Origin: Alphaproteobacteria bacterium
GTDB taxonomy: Bacteria; Pseudomonadota; Alphaproteobacteria; Micropepsales; Micropepsaceae
DNA length: 64,000 nt
Direction of reading: 5' to 3'
Assembly (NCBI GenBank): GCA_016124635.1
Contig: WGNJ01000011.1
Location: 152,235 to 216,234 of the forward strand
Position 1 is the stretch's first letter. Each line of letters opens with the position of its first letter. Below are positions 34,660 to 44,780 of the stretch, in pieces. Below the pieces are notes generated by a model. The model saw only the letters and a program-made list of their open reading frames with translations, had not been told where the DNA came from and did no database searches. A program made the translations under genes and the position numbers.

Positions 34660-34704
34660 CTTACGATCCTGCCATGCCGCCTGACACGCGGCTAGCAACG
34701 AAAC

Positions 34705-35508
34705 TCAAAGGAGCGGCGGACCGTCGAGGGCGGCCGATAGCTTATGCCGCGCCCGTTCTTCCGTAAGATTGAGATGCAGCGGCGTCACCGAAATGCGTCC
34801 GTCGTAGATGGCCCGCAGGTCGGACCCCTCCGGCGGGTTGCTGAGCACGCGTTTGAAGCCGAGCCAGTAGTAGGGATTACCCCTGGCGTCGATGCGCTGC
34901 TCGATGTTCGCCAAGGACTGGTCGCGCTTGCCTTGATGCGTGACCTCGACGCGCTGTACCTGCTCAGGTGCAACGTCGGGGAAGTTGACGTTGATCAGCA
35001 CGTCCTGTGCCCAACCGACCTCGAGCAGCTTGCGGATCAGCCAGGGGCCATGCCGCTCAGCGCACGACCACTTCACGTCTGTGCCTTGCCCGAATCCGAA
35101 AGCCTGGCTGAGCGCAATCGACGGAACCCCGATCGCCGTGCCTTCCATCGCGGCGGCAATGGTGCCGGAATAGGTTACGTCGTCGGCGATGTTCGAGCCT
35201 CGATTGACGCCCGACAGCACGAGCTGGGGCTGCTTGTCCTTCAATATGTGGTGGGCGCCCATGAGTACGCAGTCGGTGGGCGTGCCCTGAACCGCGAACC
35301 TGCGCTCGCTGATCTGCCGCACACGCAACGGGACGGTGAGCGTGAGCTTGCGCGATGCCCCGCTCTCTTCCGTTTCCGGCGCTACCACCCAAACGTCGTC
35401 GGATAGTTGGTGCGCAATCGTTTCCAACGCCTTGAGTCCAGGCGCATGGATGCCGTCGTCGTTCGACAACAGAATCCTGACCGGAAGTTTCGCCGCTTTA
35501 TCCGCCAT
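34705..35508 (-). CDS. surE: 5'/3'-nucleotidase SurE
   Basis: A protein of 267 residues, a metal-dependent nucleoside monophosphatase. The N-terminal metal site [15 protein letters not shown], the [10 protein letters not shown] segment and [21 protein letters not shown] are diagnostic. The ATG at 35508 lies inside the last codons of serS, an 11-base overlap, so the two are translated from one message. A longer open frame upstream is not needed. It sits in the normal serS-surE-pcm order. Confidence 0.95.
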   Translation of the reverse strand: MADKAAKLPVRILLSNDDGIHAPGLKALETIAHQLSDDVWVVAPETEESGASRKLTLTVPLRVRQISERRFAVQGTPTDCVLMGAHHILKDKQPQLVLSGVNRGSNIADDVTYSGTIAAAMEGTAIGVPSIALSQAFGFGQGTDVKWSCAERHGPWLIRKLLEVGWAQDVLINVNFPDVAPEQVQRVEVTHQGKRDQSLANIEQRIDARGNPYYWLGFKRVLSNPPEGSDLRAIYDGRISVTPLHLNLTEERARHKLSAALDGPPLL

Positions 35509-36784
35509 GAGCTGAGATCGATTCAGCGCCGCCCATATACGGCCGGAGCGCGGAAGGAATAGCAACCGAACCGTCGGCTTGCTGATAATTCTCCAAAATT
35601 GCAACCAACGTCCTGCCGACGGCGAGACCTGAACCGTTCAAGGTATGAACGAAGCGCGTGCCCTTGCTTTCGGCGGAGCGATAGCGTGCATCCATACGCC
35701 GCGCTTGGAAGTCGCCGCAATTCGAACAGCTCGAAATCTCGCGGTACATGTTCTGTCCCGGCAGCCAAACCTCGATATCGTAGGTCTTGCGCGCCGCGAA
35801 GCCCATGTCGCCGGTCGACAGCACCATTGTGCGAAACGGCAATTCGAGACGCTTCAGCACTTCTTCCGCGCACGAGGTCATCCGTTCGTGCTCGGCGTCC
35901 GATTGCTCCGGTGTCGCCACCGACACCAGTTCCACTTTGGCGAATTGATGCATGCGGATCATACCGCGCGTGTCCTTGCCGGCGGCGCCGGCTTCCGCGC
36001 GAAAGCACGGCGTCCATGCCGTGAAACGCAGCGGCAACACGCTCTCGTCCAAAATGGACTCTCGAACCTGATTGGTCAGCGAGACTTCTGCGGTCGGGAT
36101 CAGCCAATATCCGTTCGTCGTACCGAACTGCTCTTCCCGAAATTTCGGCAGCTGGGCGGTACCGAACATTGCCTGGTCGCGGACCAGCAACGGCGGCGAA
36201 GTCTCCTGATACCCAAACGTGCCCGTGTGCAGATCCAGCATAAAGTTGCCGATCGCACGCTCGAGCCGCGCCAACTGCGATTTGAGCAGCACGAAGCGAG
36301 CTCCCGACATCCGAACCGCCGTCTCGAAGTCCATGAGCTTCATGGACTCGCCGAGCTCGAAGTGCTGTTTGGCAGCAAAGTTCATCGCCCGCGGCTCGCC
36401 TTCACGGCGCACTTCCTTGTTCGCCGTTTCGTCCGGTCCATCGGGCACATCGGCGGCGGGCAGATTGGGAATCTCGCTCAAACGATCGTTGAGCAACTGT
36501 TCGAGATCGCGTGTGCGCTGTTCCGCAGCGGGCATCTCGTCCTTGATCCGCGCGACCTCCGCCATCAGCCGTTGCGCCTCGGCCTCGTTCTTCTGCGCTT
36601 TGGCCTGGCCGATCTTTTTGGACGACTCGTTGCGCGCACTCTGCATCTCCTGCAGACGCGCCGTCGCGTGCCGCCACTCTTGGTCGAGCGTCAGGATCTC
36701 TGACGACAACGGTGCAAGCCCCCGGCGCTTGAGACCCTGGTCGAACGCTTGCGGATTATCGCGAATGAATTTGATGTCGTGCAT
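35498..36784 (-). CDS. serS: Seryl-tRNA synthetase
   Basis: A 428-residue class II aminoacyl-tRNA synthetase. The N-terminal coiled-coil arm ([22 protein letters not shown] onward, rich in E/K/A) contacts tRNA-Ser. The catalytic part shows motif 2 in [21 protein letters not shown], then KVELVS, and ends with motif 3 in [20 protein letters not shown]. Length and motifs are normal. It is followed without a gap by surE and preceded by tatC with 66 bases between. Confidence 0.97.
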   Translation of the reverse strand: MHDIKFIRDNPQAFDQGLKRRGLAPLSSEILTLDQEWRHATARLQEMQSARNESSKKIGQAKAQKNEAEAQRLMAEVARIKDEMPAAEQRTRDLEQLLNDRLSEIPNLPAADVPDGPDETANKEVRREGEPRAMNFAAKQHFELGESMKLMDFETAVRMSGARFVLLKSQLARLERAIGNFMLDLHTGTFGYQETSPPLLVRDQAMFGTAQLPKFREEQFGTTNGYWLIPTAEVSLTNQVRESILDESVLPLRFTAWTPCFRAEAGAAGKDTRGMIRMHQFAKVELVSVATPEQSDAEHERMTSCAEEVLKRLELPFRTMVLSTGDMGFAARKTYDIEVWLPGQNMYREISSCSNCGDFQARRMDARYRSAESKGTRFVHTLNGSGLAVGRTLVAILENYQQADGSVAIPSALRPYMGGAESISAHGG

Positions 36785-36850
36785 GGCTGTCGAGGTTCAA
36801 AGATGGCGCGTTAATAGCGGGCGACCCGTGGTGGCACAATGCCCAGGCCG

Positions 36851-37672
36851 TCACACCGACGATCGAGCTTCCGTCTGCGCCTCTTCGCGCCGCTTTTCGA
36901 CCAGAGCGACACTCCAAATCGAGACCTCGTAGAGGCCGAGGAGCGGGATCGCCAGCGACAACTGGCTGAGCGCGTCGGGCGGCGTCAGAATCGCCGCCGC
37001 GACAAACACAAGTACGATCGCGTAGCGACGATGGTTGCGTAGATATTTGGACGACACGAGCCCCACGCGTCCGAGCAGCGTCAGCAAGACCGGAAGTTGA
37101 AAGCTGATCCCGAATGCGATGATCAGCGACATGACGAAGTTCAGGTAATCGGAGACCTTCGCCTCGAGCTGGATCGGAAGCTGGGTCTGCGATCCCGGCG
37201 TCTCGAACCCAAGGAAGAAATGCACGATGAACGGCATCATGATGTAGTAGACCATCATACCGCCGAGGATGAACAGGATTGGTGTGGCGATCAGAAACGG
37301 AAGAAACGCCCGTCGCTCGCTGCGATAGAGTCCTGGGGCCACGAAAAGGTAGATCTGCGTCGCCAGCACCGGAAACGACAAGCAGATGGCGCCGAACGCC
37401 GCCACCTTCACGTAGGTGAAGAACGCTTCGGTCAACGCGGTGTAGATCATGCGGCGATTGGGCTGCCCTTCAAGCGCGACCGCAAGGGGATGCGTCAGCA
37501 CGCCGTAGATTTGCTCGGCGAAGAAGTAGCAGAAGACAAAACCCACAGCGAAGGCGATCAGCGACCAGATCAGGCGTTGTCGCAGCTCGATCAGATGATC
37601 GAGCAACGGCGCGCGCGACGCTTCGATATGAGCGTCGTCACCCTTCTCCTCGGTGTTACTCGGCAGCGTCAT
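36851..37672 (-). CDS. tatC: Sec-independent protein translocase TatC
   Basis: A 273-residue polytopic membrane protein that recognises twin-arginine signal peptides. The N-terminal APLLDHLIELRQRLIWSL and the TALTEAFFTYVKVAAF segment, with its conserved Glu, match TatC; six TM helices are readable. The ATG at 37672 lies within the end of tatB (17-base overlap); the frame is open to 37726. The C-terminal tail is Glu/Arg-rich and cytosolic. Part of a complete tatA-tatB-tatC operon. Confidence 0.97.
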   Translation of the reverse strand: MTLPSNTEEKGDDAHIEASRAPLLDHLIELRQRLIWSLIAFAVGFVFCYFFAEQIYGVLTHPLAVALEGQPNRRMIYTALTEAFFTYVKVAAFGAICLSFPVLATQIYLFVAPGLYRSERRAFLPFLIATPILFILGGMMVYYIMMPFIVHFFLGFETPGSQTQLPIQLEAKVSDYLNFVMSLIIAFGISFQLPVLLTLLGRVGLVSSKYLRNHRRYAIVLVFVAAAILTPPDALSQLSLAIPLLGLYEVSIWSVALVEKRREEAQTEARSSV

Positions 37673-38018
37673 TGCGTGCGGCGTCTGCTGGCTGCTCCGG
37701 AACGTCGCGCACTTCCGGCGCGACATCTTCGTCCGATTTCTTCGGCTCGGTCGACGGCGGATTTCCGATCATCAGATTGTCTTCGATCTCTTTGCGCTCA
37801 GAGGGATTGGCCATCGACGTGAATTCGTTCTTCATGTCGTCGACGCCAGCCTCGCGGATCATGTCGTCGACGTGAGCGCGAAACTCGCCGGCAAGGCTGC
37901 GCGCGCGCGCCACCCACTGGCCCAGCGTCCGCAACACACCTGGAAGGTCCTTAGGTCCAATGACGACAAGCGCGACCAGGGCGATCAGCAGCAGCTCATC
38001 CCAACCGATGTCGAACAT
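37656..38018 (-). CDS. tatB: Sec-independent protein translocase TatB
   Basis: A 120-residue protein with one N-terminal TM helix and an amphipathic helix. MFDIGWDELLLIALVALVV is followed by IGPKDLPGVLRTLGQWV, which carries the Glu in the TM and the Gly-Pro hinge typical of TatB. The acidic, Pro-rich tail (STEPKKSDEDVAPEV) is disordered. It overlaps tatC and follows tatA by 46 bases. It partners TatC as signal receptor. Confidence 0.96.
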   Translation of the reverse strand: MFDIGWDELLLIALVALVVIGPKDLPGVLRTLGQWVARARSLAGEFRAHVDDMIREAGVDDMKNEFTSMANPSERKEIEDNLMIGNPPSTEPKKSDEDVAPEVRDVPEQPADAARNDAAE

Positions 38019-38064
38019 GCCTTATCTCACCGCCCGCCGCTGATGATGCACGGGCGCCCGCAAG

Positions 38065-38253
38065 TTAGCTCTTGGCGCCGTCGTTCTTCGGCGGGTCGAC
38101 CGGCTTTGCCTCGTCGTCCGACAGGCCTTTGCGGAAGCTTCTGATGCCCTTGGCGACATCGCCCATCAGCTCGGAAACCTTTCCGCGGCCCCCGAAGAGG
38201 ATGAGCACGATGGCGCCGACGATGAGCCAATGCCAAATTGAGAAGGTGCCCAT
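38065..38253 (-). CDS. tatA: Sec-independent protein translocase TatA
   Basis: A 62-residue pore-forming subunit. [20 protein letters not shown] is followed by [25 protein letters not shown], the TatA signature with the FG hinge and amphipathic helix. The ATG at 38253 is chosen because it places the TM at the N-terminus; the frame is open to 38325 without support. A gap of about 230 bases separates it from scpB upstream, which likely holds the tat promoter; I see no clear boxes there. Confidence 0.95.
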   Translation of the reverse strand: MGTFSIWHWLIVGAIVLILFGGRGKVSELMGDVAKGIRSFRKGLSDDEAKPVDPPKNDGAKS

Positions 38254-38482
38254 TCGATCAACCTTTGTTGCATCGATCCGCAAACTCTGCGGACCGGCAA
38301 ATGCTTCGAGACCCAATTGTCCCAAATGGCCGCGCGCGACGCAAATGAGGACTTTGGCCCCTTCACGAAAGAGTTAAGCGCGCGTTGGGCAAAGACCAGC
38401 GCGCCAAAATATCACGGATTTCATGCCTTCTTCGCGCATGTCGCCCCGCCTCAGCCAATTTGGCCAAGTCGTGGCTGCAACG

Positions 38483-39250
38483 CTATTCGGATGGCCCGAG
38501 CGGCAGATCGTCTTGATCTCCGGGCTCGAGGGGATCCTCGTCAGCCGCAAGATCGTCGCTCGGATTGGGCACCGTGAAGGTAGCCGGCGTGCGCCCCTCG
38601 ATCACGCCCGCCGCTTTGAGCTCCTCAAGACCGGGCAAATCCGAAACTCTGTCGAGGCCGAAATGCGTAAGGAACGCATCGGTCGTGCCGTAGGTCACCG
38701 GCCGCCCGGGCACACGCCGGCGTCCGCGCATCTTGATCCAGCCGACTTCGAGCAGAAGGTCGAGCGAACCCTTGCTAACCGTGACGCCACGGATCTCTTC
38801 GATCTCGGCGCGCGTTACCGGTTGGTGATAGGCGACGATTGCCAATGTCTCCATCGCGGCGCGCGACAGCCTTCGTTGTTCGACGGCATTCCTTTCGAGC
38901 AAACCGCTAAGGTCGGGCGCGGTTCGAAATGCCCATCGACCCGCGACACGCACGACGTTCACGCCGCGCTTCGAATAAATTTCCTGAAGCTCGGCGAGCA
39001 AAGCCGGTATGTCGCAATCGGGCGGGAGCCGCTCGGCGATCGACGGTTCGTCGAGCGGTTCGGCCGCAGCAAATAGAACCGCCTCGAGCATACGCAGCTG
39101 TGCCGATTGCGGCGGCGCTATCGTCTCGGGAAACAGCCGCGTCACGTTCTCGCCGGATTCGTCCTCCGCCTCCTCGCGAGTCTCGTCGACTTGCGGATCG
39201 ATGTCGTCTTCGCCGTCGAGCGCCATGGCATGCACCGGTCTAGGGGTCAT
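38483..39250 (-). CDS. scpB: SMC-Scp complex subunit ScpB
   Basis: A 255-residue winged-helix protein of the condensin-like SMC-ScpA-ScpB complex that organises the chromosome. The core RMLEAVLFAAAEPLDEPSIAERLP and LSRAAMETLAIVAYHQPVTRAEIEEIRGV, then GRPVTYGTTDAFL, are diagnostic. It has a longer acidic N-terminus (DDIDPQVDETREEAEDE) and an acidic C-terminal tail (DEDPLEPGDQDD). Its ATG overlaps the scpA stop (ATGA). Confidence 0.95.
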   Translation of the reverse strand: MTPRPVHAMALDGEDDIDPQVDETREEAEDESGENVTRLFPETIAPPQSAQLRMLEAVLFAAAEPLDEPSIAERLPPDCDIPALLAELQEIYSKRGVNVVRVAGRWAFRTAPDLSGLLERNAVEQRRLSRAAMETLAIVAYHQPVTRAEIEEIRGVTVSKGSLDLLLEVGWIKMRGRRRVPGRPVTYGTTDAFLTHFGLDRVSDLPGLEELKAAGVIEGRTPATFTVPNPSDDLAADEDPLEPGDQDDLPLGPSE

Positions 39251-40056
39251 GAGGTCTGTTCATCCGTATCGTCTGATTGCGGCTTGCGCGCGCGAAGGTA
39301 AAGCGGCGCGAACGGCGCCATTTGCCGAAGCTCTACCAACCCGTCGCGCGCCATTTCAAGGCTTGCCGATAGCGTACTCGCAAGTCCCGACCGCCGCTTG
39401 CGGCCATGCTCGAAGCCCTGCGGCACAAGCGCATCGATCGTATTCCAATCGATGATCACGCCCAGCATCTTCTCAAGGCGTCGGCGCGCCTCTTCGATCG
39501 CGAAGATCTCGAACTTCGGCATCTGATAGTCGTCGCCTGCGATCTTCCTGACGCGTTGCGTCGCATAAGCTTTCAGCAGGTCGAGCAACGTGTCGGAATA
39601 TTGCGGCGTCTTGACCAGGCGGATGCCTTCAGGTGCACCGCGACTAAACACGGTGAGGCCCAGCCGGTCACGGGCCATCAACCGCGCGGCCGCGATACGG
39701 ATAGCGTCAAGCCGCTGCAGCTGCTGAGTCAAACGCTCCGCTAATTCCTCTGGCGTTGGCTCGCCGTCTGTCTCCACTTCCGGCAGCAAAAGTCGCGACT
39801 TCAGATATGCGAGCCACGAGGCCATCACGAGGTAGTCTGCGGCAAGATCGAGCTGCATCCGCCGCGCCGCCGCGATGAACGCGAGATATTGCTCGACAAG
39901 TGCCAATATCGAAATCTTGCGAAGGTCTACCTTCTGCGCACGCGCCAGCGCGAGCAGAACGTCCAGCGGCCCCTCATAACCATCGACGTCGACGATCAAC
40001 GCCTCGCCGGGTTCAGGCTCGCTCCGCGGTGTCGTGTCTTCGAACTCGAGCGTCAT
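39247..40056 (-). CDS. scpA: SMC-Scp complex kleisin subunit ScpA
   Basis: A 269-residue kleisin that bridges the SMC heads. The N-terminus reads LIVDVDGYEGPLDVLLALARAQKVDLRKISI, typical of ScpA, followed by ADYLVMASWLAYLKSRLLLP, and a C-terminal winged helix (FLALLEL-like region with LVELRQMAPFAPLYLRARK). It is joined at both ends by ATGA overlaps, to nagZ upstream and scpB downstream. Confidence 0.95.
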   Translation of the reverse strand: MTLEFEDTTPRSEPEPGEALIVDVDGYEGPLDVLLALARAQKVDLRKISILALVEQYLAFIAAARRMQLDLAADYLVMASWLAYLKSRLLLPEVETDGEPTPEELAERLTQQLQRLDAIRIAAARLMARDRLGLTVFSRGAPEGIRLVKTPQYSDTLLDLLKAYATQRVRKIAGDDYQMPKFEIFAIEEARRRLEKMLGVIIDWNTIDALVPQGFEHGRKRRSGLASTLSASLEMARDGLVELRQMAPFAPLYLRARKPQSDDTDEQTS

Positions 40057-41060
40057 GCCACACCCAATGCCGCATCAAGTCGTGTCTGAGCTTCTGCGAC
40101 CGCAAGCGGCTTCGCCGGTTTCAATGCCTTCAAAGCGCGCTGAGCGCGTTCCAGCGCTTTGCCGCTCAAGATTGGCGTAGCCGCAGCGACCTCGCGCATC
40201 TCATCCATGTTACGCATGCAGTGCAGAATGATGTCGCACCCCGCGGCCAGCGACGCCTTCACGCGATCGGTAAGCGATCCCTTCAGCGCGCGCATCGTCA
40301 GATCGTCGGTGAGCAGACATCCGTCATAGCCCATGAACCCGCGCACGATTTCATCGATCACACGCTTACTCGTCGTGGCGGGCGCCGTGGGGTCGATCGC
40401 CGTGTAGACGACATGCGCCGTCATTGCGAACGGCGACTGCGCCAGCGCGCGAAACGGAGCGAAATCCGATCGTTCGAGTTCATCGCGCGGCGTGTCGACG
40501 ACTGGGAGTTCCATGTGGCTGTCGGCGCGCGCCCGGCCATGTCCCGGAATGTGTTTGATCACCGGCAACACGCCGCCGTCGAGCATACCGTCGATCACCG
40601 CCTGGCCGAGGCTCGCGACCAGCCAGGGATCGCGGCCGAACGCTCGATCCCCGATGATGTCGTGCGCACCTTCGATGGGGACGTCGACGACAGGCGTACA
40701 GTCCACGTTGATCCCGATATCGGCCAAATCCTTCGCCATCAGCCGCGCGTTTGTGTAGGCCATCTCGCGTGCCATCGCTGGGTCTTGCCGATTGAGCGCC
40801 CCAAAACTCGCCGGAGCCGGCCGACTTCGCCAATGATCCCCGCGCAGCCGCTGCACGCGTCCACCTTCCTGATCGATGAGGATGGGCGCGTCGGCGCGGC
40901 CCAGCAGGGCGCGCATCTCCGTCGTCAGCCTACGGACTTGCTCTGGGCTCTCGCAATTGCGCTTGAAGAGTATGAATCCCCACGGCTGCACCTCGCGGAA
41001 GAACGCCTGCTCTTCCGCGCTCAGCTCAACGCTGTCGCAGCCGAATATGACCGCCCGCAT
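40053..41060 (-). CDS. nagZ: Beta-N-acetylhexosaminidase NagZ (GH3)
   Basis: A protein of 335 residues from glycoside hydrolase family 3 that removes GlcNAc from anhydro-muropeptides during cell-wall recycling. The GH3 signature is readable: ILIDQEGGRVQRL, VIKHIPGHGRARADSH with the His-Asp acid/base loop, and GCLLTDDLTMRAL with the nucleophile Asp. No signal peptide, so cytosolic as expected. The ATG at 41060 has AAGG 6 bases upstream; a TTG at 41066 is the alternative. Coupled to scpA, a conserved pairing in alphaproteobacteria. Confidence 0.95.
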   Translation of the reverse strand: MRAVIFGCDSVELSAEEQAFFREVQPWGFILFKRNCESPEQVRRLTTEMRALLGRADAPILIDQEGGRVQRLRGDHWRSRPAPASFGALNRQDPAMAREMAYTNARLMAKDLADIGINVDCTPVVDVPIEGAHDIIGDRAFGRDPWLVASLGQAVIDGMLDGGVLPVIKHIPGHGRARADSHMELPVVDTPRDELERSDFAPFRALAQSPFAMTAHVVYTAIDPTAPATTSKRVIDEIVRGFMGYDGCLLTDDLTMRALKGSLTDRVKASLAAGCDIILHCMRNMDEMREVAAATPILSGKALERAQRALKALKPAKPLAVAEAQTRLDAALGVA

Positions 41061-41114
41061 GGACAACCTTACTACCCTCGACCACTCAGACGCGCCCTCG
41101 CCGGGCGCGCCGAG

Positions 41115-42173
41115 TCACTTTGCGGTCGTGATAATACAGGCTTGTCCGTTCGCCTTCAGCTTATTGCAGACATTCTGAGCCGAGGATCTGTCCGCGAACC
41201 CCGTGACCTGTAGCCGGTACCAGGTCCCCTTGCCCTCAATGACGGCCCGTTGGAACTTCGGATTATAATCACCCAAAATCGCAACATTCTTCGACTTGAT
41301 CCTGCCCCAAGATTGAGCGGCCAGGACGTCGGACGGGAACGAACCGAGCTGAATCGCAATCGGCCCATCCGCCGAAACCGACGGCAAAGACGACGCCGTA
41401 CCGGGTTCCAGTTCTGCTGTCTCAAGCGGACCGCCCTCGCCACCTGGGTCGGCGGCAGGCGTGCTCGTCGTGGCCGGAGCCGCCGGCGCAGGTTTTGGCT
41501 TCGAGGGCTTGGCGGGCGGGGCCGTATGCGTCGGCGTCGCCGCTAGTGAGCTGCCTTCAGCTGGCGGCAAGGCCGCAGACAGATCCTCAGGCGCTGTCGC
41601 CGGCTTCGCTGAATGCGTCGCTTGCGAACCCATCATCCGCTGAGCGCTTGGTGTTTCCGTGGGAGAGATCGACGAAACCGTCGTATCCAGGCCCGGGTGG
41701 TCCGTGTCCGGCCGTCCGCCGCTCGGCCCGACAAAGCTCGGTGCCGGGGCTGGCGGCGCGATCATCGACTGTGCGGACGGTGCCGGCGCGCGCGCCATGT
41801 CTTGCGGTGACGGCAGGGGGCGCGGCTCTTCCGGGGCCGGCATGATCTGCTCATCGCCTGTCATGACGCCACTTTCGCCTGACAAGCGCTCAAAAGACTT
41901 CTCGGTAGGCGTCGCGTCCGCAGTCTGCGGCGTTTGGGGCGCAACCCGGGTCGGCCCCGACTCCGCGCTCAGGATTGGCGGATTAGTACGCTGTCCTTCT
42001 TTCACACCTTGCTGGTAGGCAACCCAAACCACGGCCGCGAAGGCAGCAAGCACGACGAATCCGAGCAAAACGACCAGTGGGCGCCCACGAGGTCCTTGGG
42101 GTTCCTCCACCGTGTCGTACATCAGCGCATCGTCATAGGGCGGCTCGTACAGCTCGCGATCCGGTTTGACCAT
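41115..42173 (-). CDS. SPOR-domain membrane protein
   Basis: A 352-residue bitopic protein: short cytosolic N-terminus, one TM helix (PLVVLLGFVVLAAFAAVVWVAY), a long Pro/Ala/Ser-rich periplasmic linker, and a C-terminal SPOR domain (PIAIQLGSFPSDVLAAQSWG to VCNKLKANGQACIIT) that binds denuded septal peptidoglycan. Such proteins localise to the division site. AAGGAGA lies upstream of the ATG at 42173. It precedes nagZ by 54 bases. In many Rhizobiales argS lies between this gene and dgt; it is absent here. Confidence 0.9.
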   Translation of the reverse strand: MVKPDRELYEPPYDDALMYDTVEEPQGPRGRPLVVLLGFVVLAAFAAVVWVAYQQGVKEGQRTNPPILSAESGPTRVAPQTPQTADATPTEKSFERLSGESGVMTGDEQIMPAPEEPRPLPSPQDMARAPAPSAQSMIAPPAPAPSFVGPSGGRPDTDHPGLDTTVSSISPTETPSAQRMMGSQATHSAKPATAPEDLSAALPPAEGSSLAATPTHTAPPAKPSKPKPAPAAPATTSTPAADPGGEGGPLETAELEPGTASSLPSVSADGPIAIQLGSFPSDVLAAQSWGRIKSKNVAILGDYNPKFQRAVIEGKGTWYRLQVTGFADRSSAQNVCNKLKANGQACIITTAK

Positions 42174-42275
42174 GCGCAGTCTCCTTCCCCGTGACACGCA
42201 GGGCGCCGCGAATCACAGCTGCGCCTGCGCAAGCATACACCCCAGGCGGTATCCGGCCCCTTGGAGCCGACCGCG

Positions 42276-43457
42276 CTAGAGTTCCATATCAATTGCGAAC
42301 AACCGCTTGTGCTCTTCGAGCGCAAAACGGTCCGTCATGCCCGCAATGTAGTCCGACACAACTCTGGCTGTCTCACGTGAACCACCCTGTCCACAGAGTT
42401 GTCCCCAGGCGGTGGGTAGCACCCCTGGCTCGTTTAGGAACAACTGAAACAGCTCGGCCACGACGCGTTTGGCCTTCGTTAGCATTCGGTTCACCTTGTA
42501 ATGCCGGTACATGTTCTTGAATAAGAAAGTCTTAAGAGCCTGGTCGTTGGCTCTCATGGCCGCGGAGAAGGCCACCAACGGCCGGCCCGCATCACGCACA
42601 TCCTCCGCGGATTGCGGATTCGAATCAGCGAGCCGCCGCCCGGTCTCCGTGAGAACGTCTTCGATCATCACGGTAATCAGCCGCCGCACGCTCTCATGGA
42701 TGAGCCGCGATCGCTCAAGACCCGGATAGCGGTCCATGACATCGGAGAAGATGCGTCCGACCAGGGGTACGCCAAGCAAATCTTGAATTGTGAACAGTCC
42801 GGCTCTTAATCCGTCGTCAATATCGTGATTGTTGTAAGCGATGTCGTCGGCGACTGCTGCGATCTGAGCCTCGATCCCGGCAAACGTGCTTAGCCCAAGG
42901 TCAAAGCTCTCGTTGAATTCAGCGATTGCCTCGGGAAGTTGCTGTCCCCTCGACTGCGGTCCGATTAACGGACCATTGTGCTTTACGATTCCTTCAAGCG
43001 TCTCCCAGGTCAGGTTGAGCCCATCGAATTCCGCGTAGCGCTGCTCGAGCTTGGTGACCAGCCGAAGGGAGTGCGCGTTGTGATCGAAGCCGCCGAACGG
43101 CTCCATCGCCTGGTCCAGCGCATCCTCGCCGGCATGGCCGAATGGGGGATGGCCGAGGTCGTGCGCAAGCGCCAGAGCCTCGGCCAAATCTTCGTCCACC
43201 CGCAGAACCCGAGAGATTGAGCGGGCGATTTGCGCCACCTCCAGCGAATGCGTCAGCCGCGTCCGGTAGTAGTCTCCCTCGTGGTAAACAAAAACCTGCG
43301 TCTTGTGCTTCATCCGCCGGAAGGCGCCGGAGTGGATGATCCGGTCGCGGTCGCGCATATAAGGGGTCCGGGAAGGGCTCTCCTGCTCCGCCCATTGCCG
43401 CCCGCGGCTGTCGGCCGTGGCGAAGGGGGCGAGCTCATACGGCGGTGCCAGGGTCAT
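42276..43457 (-). CDS. dgt: dGTPase-like HD-domain phosphohydrolase
   Basis: A 393-residue HD-superfamily enzyme that hydrolyses dNTPs to deoxynucleoside and triphosphate. The N-terminal [22 protein letters not shown] and [18 protein letters not shown] contain the first metal His; [19 protein letters not shown] supplies the HD pair; a later Asp sits in [15 protein letters not shown]. This is the type I dGTPase-like subgroup found in most alphaproteobacteria. It is divergent from erpA, with a 76-base gap that must contain both promoters. Confidence 0.94.
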   Translation of the reverse strand: MTLAPPYELAPFATADSRGRQWAEQESPSRTPYMRDRDRIIHSGAFRRMKHKTQVFVYHEGDYYRTRLTHSLEVAQIARSISRVLRVDEDLAEALALAHDLGHPPFGHAGEDALDQAMEPFGGFDHNAHSLRLVTKLEQRYAEFDGLNLTWETLEGIVKHNGPLIGPQSRGQQLPEAIAEFNESFDLGLSTFAGIEAQIAAVADDIAYNNHDIDDGLRAGLFTIQDLLGVPLVGRIFSDVMDRYPGLERSRLIHESVRRLITVMIEDVLTETGRRLADSNPQSAEDVRDAGRPLVAFSAAMRANDQALKTFLFKNMYRHYKVNRMLTKAKRVVAELFQLFLNEPGVLPTAWGQLCGQGGSRETARVVSDYIAGMTDRFALEEHKRLFAIDMEL

Positions 43458-43533
43458 ATGCCTTTGATTTCGCTGGACTCACGGCTAGATAATCATACGG
43501 CATTTGAAATGTTTCGCCTCAAGAGAGGTCGCC

Positions 43534-43878
43534 TTGGACACCGTTGTCGACAAGCCAAGCTTCGGCATTAGCACAAACGCCGCCAAGCGGATCGCCGCCC
43601 TGACCGCCACGGAAGGTTCGGGCGTCATGTTCCGCATCGCCGTCAATGGCGGCGGCTGCTCCGGCTACCAGTATGACTTCAGCTTCGACGACACGAAGAC
43701 CGAGGACGATCTGTTGATAGAGCGAGATGGCGCTCAGGTCCTGGTCGACGCCGTTTCGCTGGAGTTTCTCGGCGGCGCAGAGATCGACTTCGTCGAGGAT
43801 CTGATGGGCGCGCACTTTGAGGTCAAGAACCCGAACGCCAAATCCTCTTGCGGGTGCGGAACGAGTTTCTCGGTCTAA
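43534..43878 (+). CDS. erpA: Iron-sulfur cluster insertion protein (A-type carrier)
   Basis: A 114-residue A-type Fe-S carrier. The three conserved Cys are present: one in GGGCSGYQYDF and two in the C-terminal SSCGCGTSFSV. The likely start is the TTG at 43534, with AGAGAGG 5 bases upstream; the frame is open to 43504. ErpA and IscA are hard to tell apart from sequence; the position beside dgt and xth matches the erpA locus of relatives. Confidence 0.9.
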   Translation: MDTVVDKPSFGISTNAAKRIAALTATEGSGVMFRIAVNGGGCSGYQYDFSFDDTKTEDDLLIERDGAQVLVDAVSLEFLGGAEIDFVEDLMGAHFEVKNPNAKSSCGCGTSFSV

Positions 43879-43958
43879 CCAAGCCTACTGCCATTCTTCA
43901 ACAGCAACGCAGTGGCCGGCCTTTGCCATGGCCCAGGCCCGGCGTTAGACCTTCACAA

Positions 43959-44741
43959 ATGAAGATCGCGACGTTCAACGTCAACTCCATCAAGGCGCGG
44001 ATCGACACGATCCTCACCTGGTTCAAACAGGCGGCGCCCGATGTCGCCCTGCTGCAAGAGATCAAGTGCGAAGCCAACGCATTCCCGAGATTGGAATTCG
44101 AAGCGCTTGGCTATAATTGCGCCGTTCTCGGCCAGAAGAGCTACAACGGCGTCGCCATCATCGCGAAGAACCGCATTGAAGATGTTCGCGAGGGCTTGCC
44201 CGGAGACGACGTCGACGATCACGCCCGCTATATCGAAGGCGTCGTCTCAACCGAAACCGCGGCGGTACGCGTAGCTTCGATCTATTTGCCCAACGGCAAT
44301 CCGGCGGACACAGACAAGTTCACCTACAAGCTCAAATGGATGGATCGTCTGATCGCGCACGCAACGGAGTTGCGCGATTACGAAGAAGCCCTCGTGCTCG
44401 GCGGCGACTACAACGTCATCCCGACCGCACACGACGTGTTCGATCCTACGCTCTGGACGAACGACGCCCTCTTCCGGATCGAGACGCGCCGGCAGTTGCG
44501 GCGGTTGATCAATCTCGGTTTCACGGACGCGTTCCGCGCCTGCAACGCCGAGCCGCATCAATACACGTTTTGGGATTACCAAGCGGGCGCCTGGCAGAAG
44601 AACAACGGAATACGCATCGACCATCTGCTGTTGTCGCCGCAAGCCGCCGATCGGCTGAAGACCTGCGCCGTCGACAAGCACGTCAGAGCTTGGGAGAAGC
44701 CCTCAGACCATGTGCCGGTCTGGTGCGAACTGGAAATTTAG
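43959..44741 (+). CDS. xth: Exodeoxyribonuclease III
   Basis: A 260-residue AP endonuclease / 3'-5' exonuclease of base excision repair. The motifs are KIATFNVNSIKAR, ALLQEIKCE with the metal Glu, YLPNGNP, LGGDYNVIP with the catalytic Asp-Asn, and KPSDHVPVW with the catalytic His. ATG at 43959 matches the family N-terminus; the frame is open upstream without support. It follows erpA by 80 bases and is probably cotranscribed with the EthD-domain gene. Confidence 0.96.
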   Translation: MKIATFNVNSIKARIDTILTWFKQAAPDVALLQEIKCEANAFPRLEFEALGYNCAVLGQKSYNGVAIIAKNRIEDVREGLPGDDVDDHARYIEGVVSTETAAVRVASIYLPNGNPADTDKFTYKLKWMDRLIAHATELRDYEEALVLGGDYNVIPTAHDVFDPTLWTNDALFRIETRRQLRRLINLGFTDAFRACNAEPHQYTFWDYQAGAWQKNNGIRIDHLLLSPQAADRLKTCAVDKHVRAWEKPSDHVPVWCELEI

Positions 44742-44780
44742 GTCACGCTCGGGCGAAAATTCGCCGGCGAGACGCACAAC

